Positions 23,298 to 32,176 are shown, counted from the stretch's first letter. The stretch is 64,000 nt of DNA from Ferrimonas marina (GCF_900129905.1 NZ_FQXG01000003.1:177771-241770), one strand, 5' to 3'. Translations and numbers: made by a program. The notes: generated by a model not told the origin, from the letters alone.

Positions 23298-25610
23298 AAC
23301 TCTGTTCTTCTCTCTGTCTAACTCTGTTATTCGATCCGTGAAGTTCGGTTTTGCGATCCCTGCGCCACGGTTGAACGATCCCTGCGATCCCTTTGTTCGA
23401 TCCCTGGATTAAGGTTACTGGCACTGTCCTTTTGTGTTCGTGGCTCCGTGCAATGAGGTTACTGTATCTGTCGTAAGTGGTTAATAACCCTGTCAAAGTC
23501 AGCTCATGTATCCCTTTAACTGCGTTTATCTCCCTGTCCAACTGTGTTTATCTCTCTGTCCAAAAGCCCTCAACTAACACCTTAAGCACAGCTTGTGCAC
23601 AGGTTAAGAACAGCTTATCCCCAAGGGGTGGTTTGTGGGTTTGGGTGCTTGCTTGGGCTCGGGTGGGGCGATATTGAGCCTAACTCCATGATAGCAAATA
23701 ATAATTTGGTTGTGCTATCGGTGCTGAGTGGATTTCTGGTGGGGGTCGGCACGGTTTGCATGGTGGCGGGTGGTTAGCATGCGTCCCTGGTGCAGCTGTT
23801 GTCGTCGGCCAGGATCTATGCACTCAACTGTGTTGTTCGATCCGTCCCTAGGGCCGCAACTCTGTTGATCTCCCGGTACCTGCCGGGCCAACTGTGTTGT
23901 TCTCTCTGTGCCTCTCCCGTCCGGAATACCGGCTCCCCCGCGAACTCTGTTTATCAATCCGTTCTGGGGTTCGGGCGGCAATGGATTGGGGGGGCAATCG
24001 CCCAACTCTGTTTATCGATCCGTGCTCAGAGGCGTCTGGGGGCTGAGATTGAGGGTCCTAACCGGCGAACTGTGTTTATCGATCCGTGCTCAGGCGCTCA
24101 TGCCCGGGGGTTTGGGGCTTGTTGACCGGCTAACTCTGTTTATCGATCCCTATGCAGGCCCGTATGAGGACCGGGTTGAGGCGCCTAACCGGTGAACTCT
24201 GTTTATCGATCCGTCTGGTGGTGCTGGCTGACGGGTCCTGGGGGCTTGGGTAACCGGCGAACTGTGTTGTTCGATCCGTGGCTGTTGGTCCGTTTTGGGG
24301 CTGTCCCCGGGGCGTTGTGGGGCTAACTCTGTTTATCGATCCGTGCCATGGCTTGGCTACAGGGGCCTGTTTCTGCTGTTTGGGTGCCCCGATGGTGGGT
24401 GATTGTGCTGGGGTGGGTTGGTTTGTGGTCGATTATCGGGCTTGTGCGCCCAACTCTGTTCATCGATCCCTGTCTGGTTGGGGTAGGTGTTGCTGAGCGG
24501 CCGGGGCGATCTGCAGGGGTGAGCACCAGGTCTGAGGGGCTAACTCTGTTTATCGATCCGTGTTTGCGTAGCGTTTTGCCAGGGTAAGCGGGGCTGTAGC
24601 GGGGATGCTCCGTGGTTGCAGCGCGAACTCTGTTTATCGATCCCTGGAGGGCTGATTTGCCGGACCCGATCCAGATAGCAGCAGTAATGATGGGTATTTG
24701 CGCTGATATTGGCCGTTCTGTGGCCTTTGTCTGGCTAGTTAGGGCCGTTACTCTGTTGTTTTGTCCGTCCGTAGTGGAGGATCTGGCGAATCTGGCCGGC
24801 TAACTCTGTTTATCGATCCGTGCGGGGGAGTGGCCCGGGCGCCTTGCTGTGTTATTCGATCCCTGGTGAGAAGTGGTGGCTGTGATCGGGCCTATTAGGT
24901 TTGAGAGCGGTGGGTTTGGGCCCTAAATCTGTTTATAGATCCCTGCTGGCGGCATCGTCGGGCGGCGAACTCTGTTTATCGATCCCTGGTGGCGGCATCG
25001 TTGGGCGGCGAACTCTGTTTATCGATCCCTGCTTGTGGGCTTGGTTGATGGGCTAACTGTGTTTATCGATCCGTGGTCGGTGGCAAGGATGGGGTGTTAG
25101 AGGGCTAACTGTGTTGTTCGATCCGTGCTTTTGCTACGAACTCTGTTTATTGATCCGTGCTGACGGCCGGTATGCTTGATGATGGCGCATCTGTAGGTCT
25201 TCCCTTGGCCTAGAACAGAGGGGTTTTCTGCTCAACTGTGTTGTTCGATCCCTCTAAAGCGGTTTGTCAGGGGGGTTGATGCCGTAACTCTGTTTATCGA
25301 TCCCTGTTTGGGGGCCTAACTCTGTTCATCGATCCGTGGTGAGTGCTTGCATGGCGTCAGGGAAGCGCAGTGGGCGTTTAGGGGGGTCGGTACGGCAAGA
25401 TGCTGGGGTGATTGTTAAATCGGCAGATATTGTGTGTTTGTGCGTGCAGAATCGGCAGGTTTAGGTGAGGGCGCGGGTAACTGTGTTTTTGGCTCTGTCC
25501 TTGATGCCGTAACTGCGTTTATCTCTCTGTCGCTAAGGGGTCGCCAGGCAGTGGGGTAGAGGGCGCTTCTATGTTGTGAAGGAGTGGGGACAGAGAAAAC
25601 AACAGAGTTG
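23298..25610 (+). repeat. Putative plasmid origin: array of about 31 iteron-like repeats
   Basis: Direct copies start at 23298, 23320, 23518, 23540, 23826, 23858, 23890, 23943, 24004, 24068, 24132, 24195, 24260, 24325, 24452, 24542, 24626, 24749, 24802, 24844, 24925, 24968, 25011, 25055, 25107, 25139, 25234, 25286, 25318, 25479 and 25511, with one inverted copy ending at 25610. The main type is AACTSTGTTTATCGATCC plus STG and contains a GATC (Dam) site; the second type, AACTGYGTTTATCTCYCTGTC-like, lacks it and occurs only at the two flanks. The interval carries no convincing gene. It abuts the initiator-like gene, so it is most likely the origin and its copy-control region. Confidence 0.88.
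23593..23623 (+). promoter_or_regulatory. DnaA-box-like sites in the origin region
   Basis: TTGTGCACA (23593-23601) and TTATCCCCA (23615-23623) are each close to the TTATCCACA consensus and spaced 22 bp apart, within the left part of the iteron array. DnaA loading next to iterons is typical of plasmid origins. Confidence 0.6.
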
Positions 25611-25647
25611 GGAAGGCGCAGGTGTAAAGCCGGCGAACATCGCCAAC

Positions 25648-25676
25648 AAAAAGCCGCCTGCTGGCGGCTTCTGATT
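25648..25676 (-). terminator. Terminator of the initiator gene
   Basis: AAAAAGCCGCC-TGCT-GGCGGCTTCTG: 7-bp GC-rich stem immediately downstream of the leftward gene's stop at 25686; on the minus strand it ends in a T tract. Confidence 0.8.
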
Positions 25677-25685
25677 GCTGGGGTG

Positions 25686-27413
25686 TTAGACCCGGGACTC
25701 AATCGCTTCGCGGGATTGCTGCTGAATGGCCTTGAGGTTGGCAACAAACGACGCTGAGGCCTGCCACTCGAGGAAGATGTTAATGGCCCGACCTTCTTTA
25801 AGCTCGTGGATTTGCACCTGGTTATCCTTGGCGCAGTCACTGGTCTTGAGTCGATCCGCCAGCTCCTTGGCCTGCTTGCGCTTGGAGCGGATATCGGCGT
25901 TGATGTGCAGCTTGTCAAACTCAGCGTTGACGTCGATGGTGAGCAATTGGCCAACGGTGGCATTGTTGAAGTTGATCCACAGCCAGCGGTAGGTCTGGTC
26001 CACGAAGATAGACTTGGGCATGGCGCCATCGAGCAGGGTCACGGGCCGGTACTGAAGATCTAGGATGCCCCAGCTGAAATATTTGTGCAGCATCGCCTCG
26101 TAAGCCCAGGCGCTCTGGTCGTCTTCGCCTTCTGCACGACGGAACGACATGATGAACGTTCCGTCATAGGCTGCGTGCTTACCGGTGGTGTCCTCTACGG
26201 TCACTGGGGAGCGGTAAAGCACTTGCAGCGCGTCGCGGATGGTGGACGGGTCATAGGTGATCCCACGCATCTTGAGGTAATCCTCAATCTCGCCAATGGT
26301 GAACAGCAACTTAACGTGTTCATTCTCAACGGACATGCGACGTCCGCGGCGGGCTGCAATATAGAGTAGGGCATCGAACACGCGCATCTCCGTGGTGCCG
26401 GGATAGCCGTCATGGATGGTGCGCATCTTCTTGTTGCCCTCTTCGTCGAGCAACTCTTTGCGGTCCGGGCCGCGCATCGGGATCTCCACCTTAGACATGT
26501 AGATGGTGATATTGAGGTTACCGGACAGGCGGGTGCAGGAGCGGGCGTCCAGGTATTTCTTAGGCGTTTTTTTGGAAACCATGAAGAAAGAAGGCAGGCG
26601 GACCTTCATCAGTTCGTTGGTGTCCAAGGATTCGCTCGGGAAGGTGCTGAACATCTGCGCCTTGACGATGCTGGGCAGGTTGCGCGCCACAGATTCCAGG
26701 TCAGTTCGGCTTTGACGCTCAACGATGCCGGTCTTAACCAGGCCGGATTGGATCTCGTTCTGGTCAACCAGGTACTCGAAGTGCTCCAGATCAACGCCTT
26801 GTTCCAGGGCGCGCTTGAAGCCCATGTTTAGGTAGGACATCTCCTGGGGGCGGATCTTGTAGCGGTTGGAGTGCTTGTTGGGTCGGACGAAGGAGAAATC
26901 CTGGATCTGTACCGTGTCAGAACTGCTCAGGGAGTAATAGACCCGGCAAGGGATCTCGTACAGTACCGACTGCGCTTTGTCGCCCTGGCCTTTCTTGCCG
27001 GCGTACTTGAGGGTCACATAGCTGTGCAGGATCGGCAGCAGCTTGATCCGCATACTGTTGAGATCGCATTGGACGACGTTTGTCTTGTCCCACCCGCTGG
27101 CGGCGCAGGCCCGCAGGATACCGGGTAGGTAGGTGTGTATTACCCCCATGAAGTAGTTGTTGTTGGAGCCGTCTGCGGTTAACCCGCCCAGGTTGCGGAT
27201 GCCGGACATGCCGCTGAGCACCAGGCTTTTACCCCAGTCGACGTCAATGGCGTTGGTGTTGTCCTCCAGTTCTACCGGACTGCCGTCGGTATTGAAGCAC
27301 TCAAAACGGCTGTTTACGGGGACAGCATTGTTGATTGGGTTGTACGAAACACGCAGCAGGATGGAGGTGGCCTGGGAGGGCCAATAGAGCTCTACGATTT
27401 GAGTCGATGCCAT
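25686..27413 (-). CDS. Probable replication initiator protein, 575 aa
   Basis: No named Rep family is recognised with certainty. Its place, transcribed toward and adjoining a large iteron array, argues for an initiator. Residues about 345-440 look like a winged-helix unit of plasmid initiators (MRVFDALLYIAARRG, then LFTIGEIEDYLKMRGITYDP and IRDALQVLYRSPVTVED), followed by a second strand-helix region. Residues 1-120 are a separate beta-rich domain. At 575 aa it is far longer than RepA/Pi-type initiators (about 300 aa) and nearer in size to RctB of Vibrio chromosome 2 (about 660 aa). The ATG at 27413 has only a weak ribosome site. Confidence 0.72.
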   Translation of the reverse strand: MASTQIVELYWPSQATSILLRVSYNPINNAVPVNSRFECFNTDGSPVELEDNTNAIDVDWGKSLVLSGMSGIRNLGGLTADGSNNNYFMGVIHTYLPGILRACAASGWDKTNVVQCDLNSMRIKLLPILHSYVTLKYAGKKGQGDKAQSVLYEIPCRVYYSLSSSDTVQIQDFSFVRPNKHSNRYKIRPQEMSYLNMGFKRALEQGVDLEHFEYLVDQNEIQSGLVKTGIVERQSRTDLESVARNLPSIVKAQMFSTFPSESLDTNELMKVRLPSFFMVSKKTPKKYLDARSCTRLSGNLNITIYMSKVEIPMRGPDRKELLDEEGNKKMRTIHDGYPGTTEMRVFDALLYIAARRGRRMSVENEHVKLLFTIGEIEDYLKMRGITYDPSTIRDALQVLYRSPVTVEDTTGKHAAYDGTFIMSFRRAEGEDDQSAWAYEAMLHKYFSWGILDLQYRPVTLLDGAMPKSIFVDQTYRWLWINFNNATVGQLLTIDVNAEFDKLHINADIRSKRKQAKELADRLKTSDCAKDNQVQIHELKEGRAINIFLEWQASASFVANLKAIQQQSREAIESRV

Positions 27414-27618
27414 GGGGTGGGTCCGTTTTCTGCGCTACAGCCTGCATGAGTGAGTGTGATAGGTCATCCTAACATAGTCACCTGATATTGCGACGGATGT
27501 ATAGTTTGGTAGAGCTGTGGATCATGTTTTTGGGCCGTCAGCGCTGATCAGCTGGGAGCTTTGGGTGATTCTTGGCCAGTCACCTGGGGGCTGGTACTAG
27601 CGGTAGGTAGGCGAAAAC

Positions 27619-27641
27619 GCCTACATTGCTTTGATGTAGGC
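27619..27641. repeat. Perfect inverted repeat
   Basis: GCCTACAT and ATGTAGGC arms with a 7-bp spacer, followed by further GGCTACATG and GGCTACATC copies up to about 27690. A second inverted repeat with the same 8+7+8 geometry, CCTACACC and GGTGTAGG, lies at 27812-27834. Confidence 0.7.
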
Positions 27642-27649
27642 ATAAACGG

Positions 27650-27844
27650 CTACATGACACCTTTGTAGCGCTTTGTGGCTACATCGGCTCTGGGAAGGGT
27701 TGTCGCACTGGTGACCTTGGTACCAAGCAACTGGCAAATCCGAGCGATGGCGTCTGGGGTGGGTTGCTTGTACTCAACGGTAAGCTGGCCATGGGCCTGG
27801 GGGCCCTCCGCCTACACCGGCACCTGGTGTAGGTCCTTGGCCAT
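27650..27844 (-). pseudogene. Short gene interrupted by an in-frame TAG
   Basis: ATG at 27844, 3 bp after the stop of the preceding gene, starts MAKDLHQVPV, then a TAG, then an uninterrupted run in the same frame, AEGPQAHGQLTVEYKQPTPD followed by AIARICQLLGTKV, to a TAG at 27650. The residues after the stop look like real protein. Either a 64-residue gene has gained a nonsense mutation or the stop has a role. The stop codon lies inside an inverted repeat (27812-27834). Confidence 0.5.
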
Positions 27845-27847
27845 TGA

Positions 27848-28189
27848 TCAGCGTTCCATCTCTAGTGCGCCAGGCTCTGGGTACCCGTCCTCGATCCGCC
27901 AACGCTGCTCAAGCCTAATGGTTTGCTTGGTGGCGTAGGTGTTGCAGCAGACCCGGCTGCGATCGTGGTTGCCAGTGTAGAAGTGGTAGTCGGCCTGCCC
28001 GGGTTTGCCGGCGTAGGGTGCTTCAACGGCGATGCCACGCACGGCGTATTTGACCTGGCTTTGTCCATCTTTGAAGGTAGTCTCAAGTTGAAGCGCTAGG
28101 TAAACCTGTTTGCCTTCGTGCCCGTCGCGCTTGAGGCGCTTGGCCAGTTTGTCGATGTCGGGGAATTGTTCGTAGATCTTCACGGGCAT
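27848..28189 (-). CDS. Hypothetical protein, 113 aa
   Basis: MPVKIYEQFPDIDKLAKRLK start; basic N-terminal helix, then beta-rich sequence (VYLALQLETTFKDGQSQVKY) and a HFYTGNHDRSRVCC segment. No family recognised. It is translated divergently from hipA and its stop nearly touches the start of the interrupted gene. Confidence 0.62.
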   Translation of the reverse strand: MPVKIYEQFPDIDKLAKRLKRDGHEGKQVYLALQLETTFKDGQSQVKYAVRGIAVEAPYAGKPGQADYHFYTGNHDRSRVCCNTYATKQTIRLEQRWRIEDGYPEPGALEMER

Positions 28190-28258
28190 AGTCCGGTCTC
28201 AGGGGTCCTCCTTCTATGGTACCAGTGTGGCTCGGTAGACTGGGTTGGCACATGCTGC

Positions 28259-28353
28259 GCAAAAATTTGCATCATACTCCCTGGTGACCCTCAGGAAAGC
28301 GCAAAATTATGCACATATTTGAGCTTTGGTGATAAGATTAAGCAAATATTTGC
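28259..28353 (+). promoter_or_regulatory. Three phased operators upstream of hipA
   Basis: Palindromes GCAAAAATTTGC (28259-28270), GCAAAATTATGC (28301-28312) and GCAAATATTTGC (28342-28353), spaced 42 and 41 bp start to start (four helical turns). They lie directly upstream of the hipA start at 28386 and are the expected place for HipB autorepression. Confidence 0.78.
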
Positions 28354-28385
28354 ACAATTGGTTTGATAGTTAGAGGGGCGGACTA

Positions 28386-29717
28386 ATGGAAGAGATCACT
28401 ATTCAAACTAACTTGGATGGGGTGTGGCACGATGCGGCTACCTTGACCTTGCCGGACCTTGAGCAAGGTCGGCGGGGCGGGCTGCGCCTTAACTACGAGA
28501 TCGATTATTTCTTTGCAAACGATGGCGCTAAAGGGAGCGCAGCTCTGGGGGCTCATTACCCACTTAGCGACATTGTTGGCTATCAAGAATCCGTTTGGCC
28601 TGCTTTTTTGGACGACATTATGCCGGCGGGATATGCCCGTCGACATCTTGTAAGACAGGCTGGGCTTGGGGGGCTGGGCCCTGAGGAGCAGGATTGCCGG
28701 TTGTTGCGCAATCATACAATGGCTCCTGTTGGTAATCTGAGAGTCAAAGAATCGCTGCTTGAGCCGCGTCTTCCGGCATTGATGTTTGACAAGGATCGTG
28801 TGCTTGAGCGGCACATTGACTTCGTAGATCACGCGTATGAGCGCGGTGCTGCATCAGGTGGTGCCAGCGGCGCTGGTGGTGAGGCGCCGAAGTATTTGGT
28901 GCGAGAGACACCTGAAGGACAGATCTGGATTGACAGCTACCAGGATGAAGGCGGCTGTCTGGATCGGGGATACTTGGTTAAGTTTGCCAGAGGCCGGGGT
29001 CTGGTCCGTGACCGTCAAATTTTGGAGATGGAGTTTGCTTATTACCATCTGGCTACGCACCTGGGCTTTGACACCATACCAACGAAGGGCATGGCGCTGG
29101 AGCGGTACAGTAATGGGGATGCCCAAAAGTTGAGCCTGTGGCTTCCGCGGTTCGATATGAAGCCCGTGGATGGTGTGATGCATCGGTCTGGTCTTGAAAG
29201 CGTATATTCGCTGCTCAACGCTCAGCCTGGTTCCGATCAGCTGCATGTTGATGCCTTGGGAGCGATAGACAACTACTTGAGCGGGTTTGAAGGTTATGAC
29301 CGGCGTGCGGCAGTTGCTGAGTACCTGAGGCGGGATCTGCTCAATATTGTGTTGGGTAACTCTGACAATCATTGTCGGAACATTGCTGTGATTAAGACTG
29401 GCGAGGCGGCCGCTTTGGCGCCTGTCTATGACTTGGCGCCGATGCGGGCCGATGATGATGCGCCGCGGCGAACAACCCGGTGGGGGCAGTTGGAGCGCGG
29501 AGGCGAGTTCGACTTCGCGGGGATCTGTAACCTAGTCGGCGATAGGTTTGAGTTGGAACCTGAGTATCTGCTTGGGGTGTTGAGAGAATTAGCGGTCTCT
29601 TTGCGCGGGGCTCCAAGGTATTTGCGTGAATTTGGTGTTCCGTCAGAAATGCTCACGCTGCCAGTATTGGGCTTTGAGCACTTGGACAGCCGTTTGCAAC
29701 GATGGGGGTTGCTATGA
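28386..29717 (+). CDS. hipA: HipA-family serine/threonine kinase toxin
   Basis: 443 aa, the length of E. coli HipA. Landmarks: P-loop-like region GGEAPKYLVRE near 170, ATP-binding strand YLVKFARG, catalytic loop LLNIVLGNSDNHCRNIAVI near residue 325 with Asp and Asn kept, and LAPVYDLAPM (metal-binding Asp). HipA kinases phosphorylate a translation-related target (glutamyl-tRNA synthetase in E. coli) and arrest growth; the target here is unknown. The gene order is hipA then hipB, overlapping by 16 bp, reversed from E. coli hipBA. Its promoter carries three phased palindromes, probable HipB sites. Confidence 0.88.
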   Translation: MEEITIQTNLDGVWHDAATLTLPDLEQGRRGGLRLNYEIDYFFANDGAKGSAALGAHYPLSDIVGYQESVWPAFLDDIMPAGYARRHLVRQAGLGGLGPEEQDCRLLRNHTMAPVGNLRVKESLLEPRLPALMFDKDRVLERHIDFVDHAYERGAASGGASGAGGEAPKYLVRETPEGQIWIDSYQDEGGCLDRGYLVKFARGRGLVRDRQILEMEFAYYHLATHLGFDTIPTKGMALERYSNGDAQKLSLWLPRFDMKPVDGVMHRSGLESVYSLLNAQPGSDQLHVDALGAIDNYLSGFEGYDRRAAVAEYLRRDLLNIVLGNSDNHCRNIAVIKTGEAAALAPVYDLAPMRADDDAPRRTTRWGQLERGGEFDFAGICNLVGDRFELEPEYLLGVLRELAVSLRGAPRYLREFGVPSEMLTLPVLGFEHLDSRLQRWGLL

Positions 29718-30022
29718 TCCGGGGGCAGGCACTGCAAGAGGCCATTCAAGGCGTGCAAAGGCAACTGTTGCTTGGTGAGTTAAGTGTTGCGGATGCACTA
29801 CGGTATCTACGTCGGGACGTGCTCAAGATGAACCAGGCTGAGTTTGCCAGTAAAGTCGGGATCTCCAAGCGAACGTTGAGCAGTTTGGAGGGGGGTGGGG
29901 TTGACGGCATGTCAGTGTCGACCCTCAATCAGGTGTTTAAAATCTTTGATCTTGAGGTTGGCCTGGTGCCCATTCGGACATCGGTGCCGGGTTTGCTTGA
30001 GAGTGGCCGCCCGATTCAGTAG
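29702..30022 (+). CDS. hipB: HipB-like HTH antitoxin
   Basis: 106 aa. Residues about 40-90 are an Xre-type helix-turn-helix: MNQAEFASKVGISKRTLSSL then GVDGMSVSTLNQVFKIFDLE. It overlaps the end of hipA by 16 bp (ATG at 29702 or 29714), so the two are translationally coupled. It should neutralise HipA and repress the operon through the palindromes at 28259-28353. Confidence 0.85.
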   Translation: MGVAMIRGQALQEAIQGVQRQLLLGELSVADALRYLRRDVLKMNQAEFASKVGISKRTLSSLEGGGVDGMSVSTLNQVFKIFDLEVGLVPIRTSVPGLLESGRPIQ

Positions 30023-30128
30023 GTCGGCTGAGATAGGTCAGATCTGGTGGTAGGTTGTTTGGCGTTCTGGGGCCTCGTAACCGCACGGATGTATGGGTTG
30101 GTGCTGTGTTGTGCCTGGTAACGGGTTA

Positions 30129-30494
30129 TCAATCGTTGTCCCGCTTACTGGTGTGCTGGTGCCGTCGCTCATTGATGAATCGCCTTAGCTCTCTATATTC
30201 ATACATCACCCGGCGGCCCATCTTGATGTAGCGCAAGCTATATCGGTCGTTGGAGCGCCACACAGACAGCGTCCCTGGCGTCACGCCCAGCATGGCGCTG
30301 GCTTCTTTCGGCGTGAGGAGTTCCAGGGGGGTAGGGCTTTCGGTTGGGGTGGCTGCCGGTTTGGGGTCGGGCTCCTGGCTCAGCTGCTGTAGCTCTTCCA
30401 CTAGCAGGATGCACTCCGCCAGCTCAACCTGGATCTGAGCTACTTCATTGGAAAGCTTGGCCAGTTTGGCCCGGATGATCGAGATCTTGTCCAT
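30129..30494 (-). CDS. MerR/excisionase-like HTH protein, 121 aa
   Basis: Start at 30494 (MDKISIIRAKLAKLSNEVAQ): N-terminal coiled coil, Pro/Thr-rich linker, then residues 70-110 with LLTPKEASAMLGVTPGTLSV and WRSNDRYSLRYIKMGRRVMY, the pattern of the helix-turn-helix_17/excisionase domain that reads DNA in plasmid and phage regulators. The coil suggests dimers. Upstream in-frame sequence overlaps a rightward promoter and is not counted. Target unknown. Confidence 0.75.
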   Translation of the reverse strand: MDKISIIRAKLAKLSNEVAQIQVELAECILLVEELQQLSQEPDPKPAATPTESPTPLELLTPKEASAMLGVTPGTLSVWRSNDRYSLRYIKMGRRVMYEYRELRRFINERRHQHTSKRDND

Positions 30495-30568
30495 GCGCAA
30501 AGCGTAGTCGTTGCGGGGCTTTTGCGGTGGCTCCTGCGTACCACCGGGGTGGCGAGGCAGATTCTGCT

Positions 30569-30597
30569 TTACAAGATAAACATTTGTGGTATAGTGA
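30569..30597 (+). promoter_or_regulatory. Sigma-70-type promoter
   Basis: TTTACA, 16-bp spacer, TATAGT, about 90 bp upstream of the rightward three-gene operon at 30686. Confidence 0.6.
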
Positions 30598-30685
30598 GAA
30601 GATTGGTGTTTTTGCGCCTTTTTTCTTGTCATGCGCAATGCATGGCGGTACTCTCCTAGTCGTTGATTCGATTAGGAGACTTGTC

Positions 30686-30970
30686 ATGCCGCTGGATTAT
30701 GCCCCCCTCACCGCCGCTCTGAATCGTGCACTGATTCAGGCCGGACACAACGACATGTTGCTCGACCCCGCCTCTCGCATTTGCGACGTCCCTACGCACC
30801 GCCGCCAGCCCTGTATGTGGCAGAGTGCCTCGACTGCCTTGACCGTGGAGGCCTGCCTGCTGGAGGCATCCGCTGACTGTGGCTGGGGCGATGAGGTCGA
30901 TCCCATGCTTGCGGTGAACGAGCTGGAACGGGTTGGGGCAGTGGTGGTTGAGGTGGCGGCATGCGGGTGA
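30686..30970 (+). CDS. Hypothetical protein, 94 aa
   Basis: ATG at 30686 after TTAGGAGAC. Sequence MPLDYAPLTAALNRALIQAG with a Cys-bearing middle (RICDVPTHRRQPCMW). First of a three-gene operon; overlaps the next gene by 10 bp. No family recognised. Confidence 0.68.
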   Translation: MPLDYAPLTAALNRALIQAGHNDMLLDPASRICDVPTHRRQPCMWQSASTALTVEACLLEASADCGWGDEVDPMLAVNELERVGAVVVEVAACG

Positions 30971-31185
30971 GTGAATTTCAGATCGTTGGCGCCACGGCCC
31001 TGTTGGTCGCTCTGCTGAACATGGTGATCAACGCCGGCGTGCTGTACGTTGCCTATGGCCTGTTTGCCTGGCTGCGTCCAGAAGAGTTGCCGGAGTTGTC
31101 GTTTCTCCAGGCTTGGCTTTTGTGCCTGGTCGGCGGTGCGCTGATGGCGCGTTATAGCGTTTCGTTAAAGGTCGGGATGGGTTGA
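30961..31185 (+). CDS. Small membrane protein, 74 aa
   Basis: Two transmembrane helices (residues about 8-35, ATALLVALLNMVINAGVLYV, and 46-64). Overlaps the upstream gene and its TGA overlaps the region of the next ATG, indicating one operon. No family recognised. Confidence 0.7.
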   Translation: MRVSEFQIVGATALLVALLNMVINAGVLYVAYGLFAWLRPEELPELSFLQAWLLCLVGGALMARYSVSLKVGMG

Positions 31186-31186
31186 G

Positions 31187-32176
31187 ATGGGGGATCATGC
31201 GCGCCCCAGTTCTGGGTCTGGGCACTGGGTTTACCGGTTCCTGCGGGGGAGCGAGGAGGTTTACACGGGGATTACTGTGGACCTCAGGAACCGCTTTGCG
31301 CATCACCGCCGCGATGCGCCCTGGTGGGGCAAACACGACAGGATCTTGGTTGCACGGATTGAGGCGGGAGGCGGCAAAACCGCGGAAGAACTCGCCAGGT
31401 TGATTGAGCGGTTGCTGATTGCCCATAACCGGCCTGTGTATAACGGGACTCACAACCGGGAAGGGGGCGATGGCCTGGGTTGGCAGCGGTATGACGATGC
31501 AGGCAACCCCTTGGACAGGCCAGCAGAGAAAAAGCCCAAAACGCCACCGTTGCCCAAAGCATCCCCTGTTCCAGGGTGGGCCCGGTTGCCGGATTCGGAT
31601 GTGTATACGCTGTCGATGTTTGCGCAGCGGGCGGTGTGGGTCCCCGGCAAAGATGAGGTTTCACTCTTTGCGCGGCCGGAGTGGTTTGCAGATTTGCTCG
31701 GAATCGACGTCAGCGAAGGCTGGCTTGATCGGCTGGCTCGGCATGCCGTTGCGCGGAATTGTGTCTTTGACCCGGACGTGGTTGGCTTCAGGACAGCACA
31801 AAGCACCTTAAGCGGCCTCGGCGTCGTTGAGAAAGCCGATTTCAGTGGGTGGGAGACGCAAGAGCGCCCGTGTTCTGCGGGGGTTGATGTCGAGATTGGG
31901 GCCTATGGCTTCTATTGCCATCCAGAAGACCGGCGTCTGACGCCGCATGGCTCGGCATTGCCTGGGCGAATCGAGGTTCCGGGCCTGCGGTTGCTGTACA
32001 AGGGGCTTAGGCCAGACGGAGAGCCGCGGTTGATCGCTGTCGGGCATGATCCCCGCGTTACCTGGACGCACTGCGAATACCACCGGTGCCGATTGCTAAA
32101 AGGCTGTGGGGCATCAGGTAGGCCCACCTACATCTCAGTCAGCGCCAGCATTGAGCATAGGGATAGCCGCTGCTAA
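31187..32176 (+). CDS. GIY-YIG nuclease-domain protein, 329 aa
   Basis: Residues about 12-90 match the GIY-YIG endonuclease fold: WVYRF (GIY strand), EVYTGIT (YIG strand), LRNRFAHHRR with the conserved Arg, and RLIERLLIAHNRPVYN with the catalytic Glu and terminal Asn. The remaining 240 residues are unrecognised, with several Cys/His (YCHPEDRR; HCEYHRCRLLKGC) that may bind zinc. Such proteins cut or nick DNA in mobile elements and defence; the exact role is unknown. Third gene of the operon from 30686. Confidence 0.78.
   Translation: MGDHARPSSGSGHWVYRFLRGSEEVYTGITVDLRNRFAHHRRDAPWWGKHDRILVARIEAGGGKTAEELARLIERLLIAHNRPVYNGTHNREGGDGLGWQRYDDAGNPLDRPAEKKPKTPPLPKASPVPGWARLPDSDVYTLSMFAQRAVWVPGKDEVSLFARPEWFADLLGIDVSEGWLDRLARHAVARNCVFDPDVVGFRTAQSTLSGLGVVEKADFSGWETQERPCSAGVDVEIGAYGFYCHPEDRRLTPHGSALPGRIEVPGLRLLYKGLRPDGEPRLIAVGHDPRVTWTHCEYHRCRLLKGCGASGRPTYISVSASIEHRDSRC

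Noticed and set aside
23690-25450. Several 60-110 codon frames across the iteron region
   Set aside because: They translate the repeat as the same LFIDPC-like peptide again and again; no protein-like sequence between copies.
23298-25610. CRISPR array
   Set aside because: Repeats are regularly recurring, but spacing ranges from 22 to over 190 bp, units are degenerate in a sequence-specific way, and no cas gene is present; iterons explain them better.
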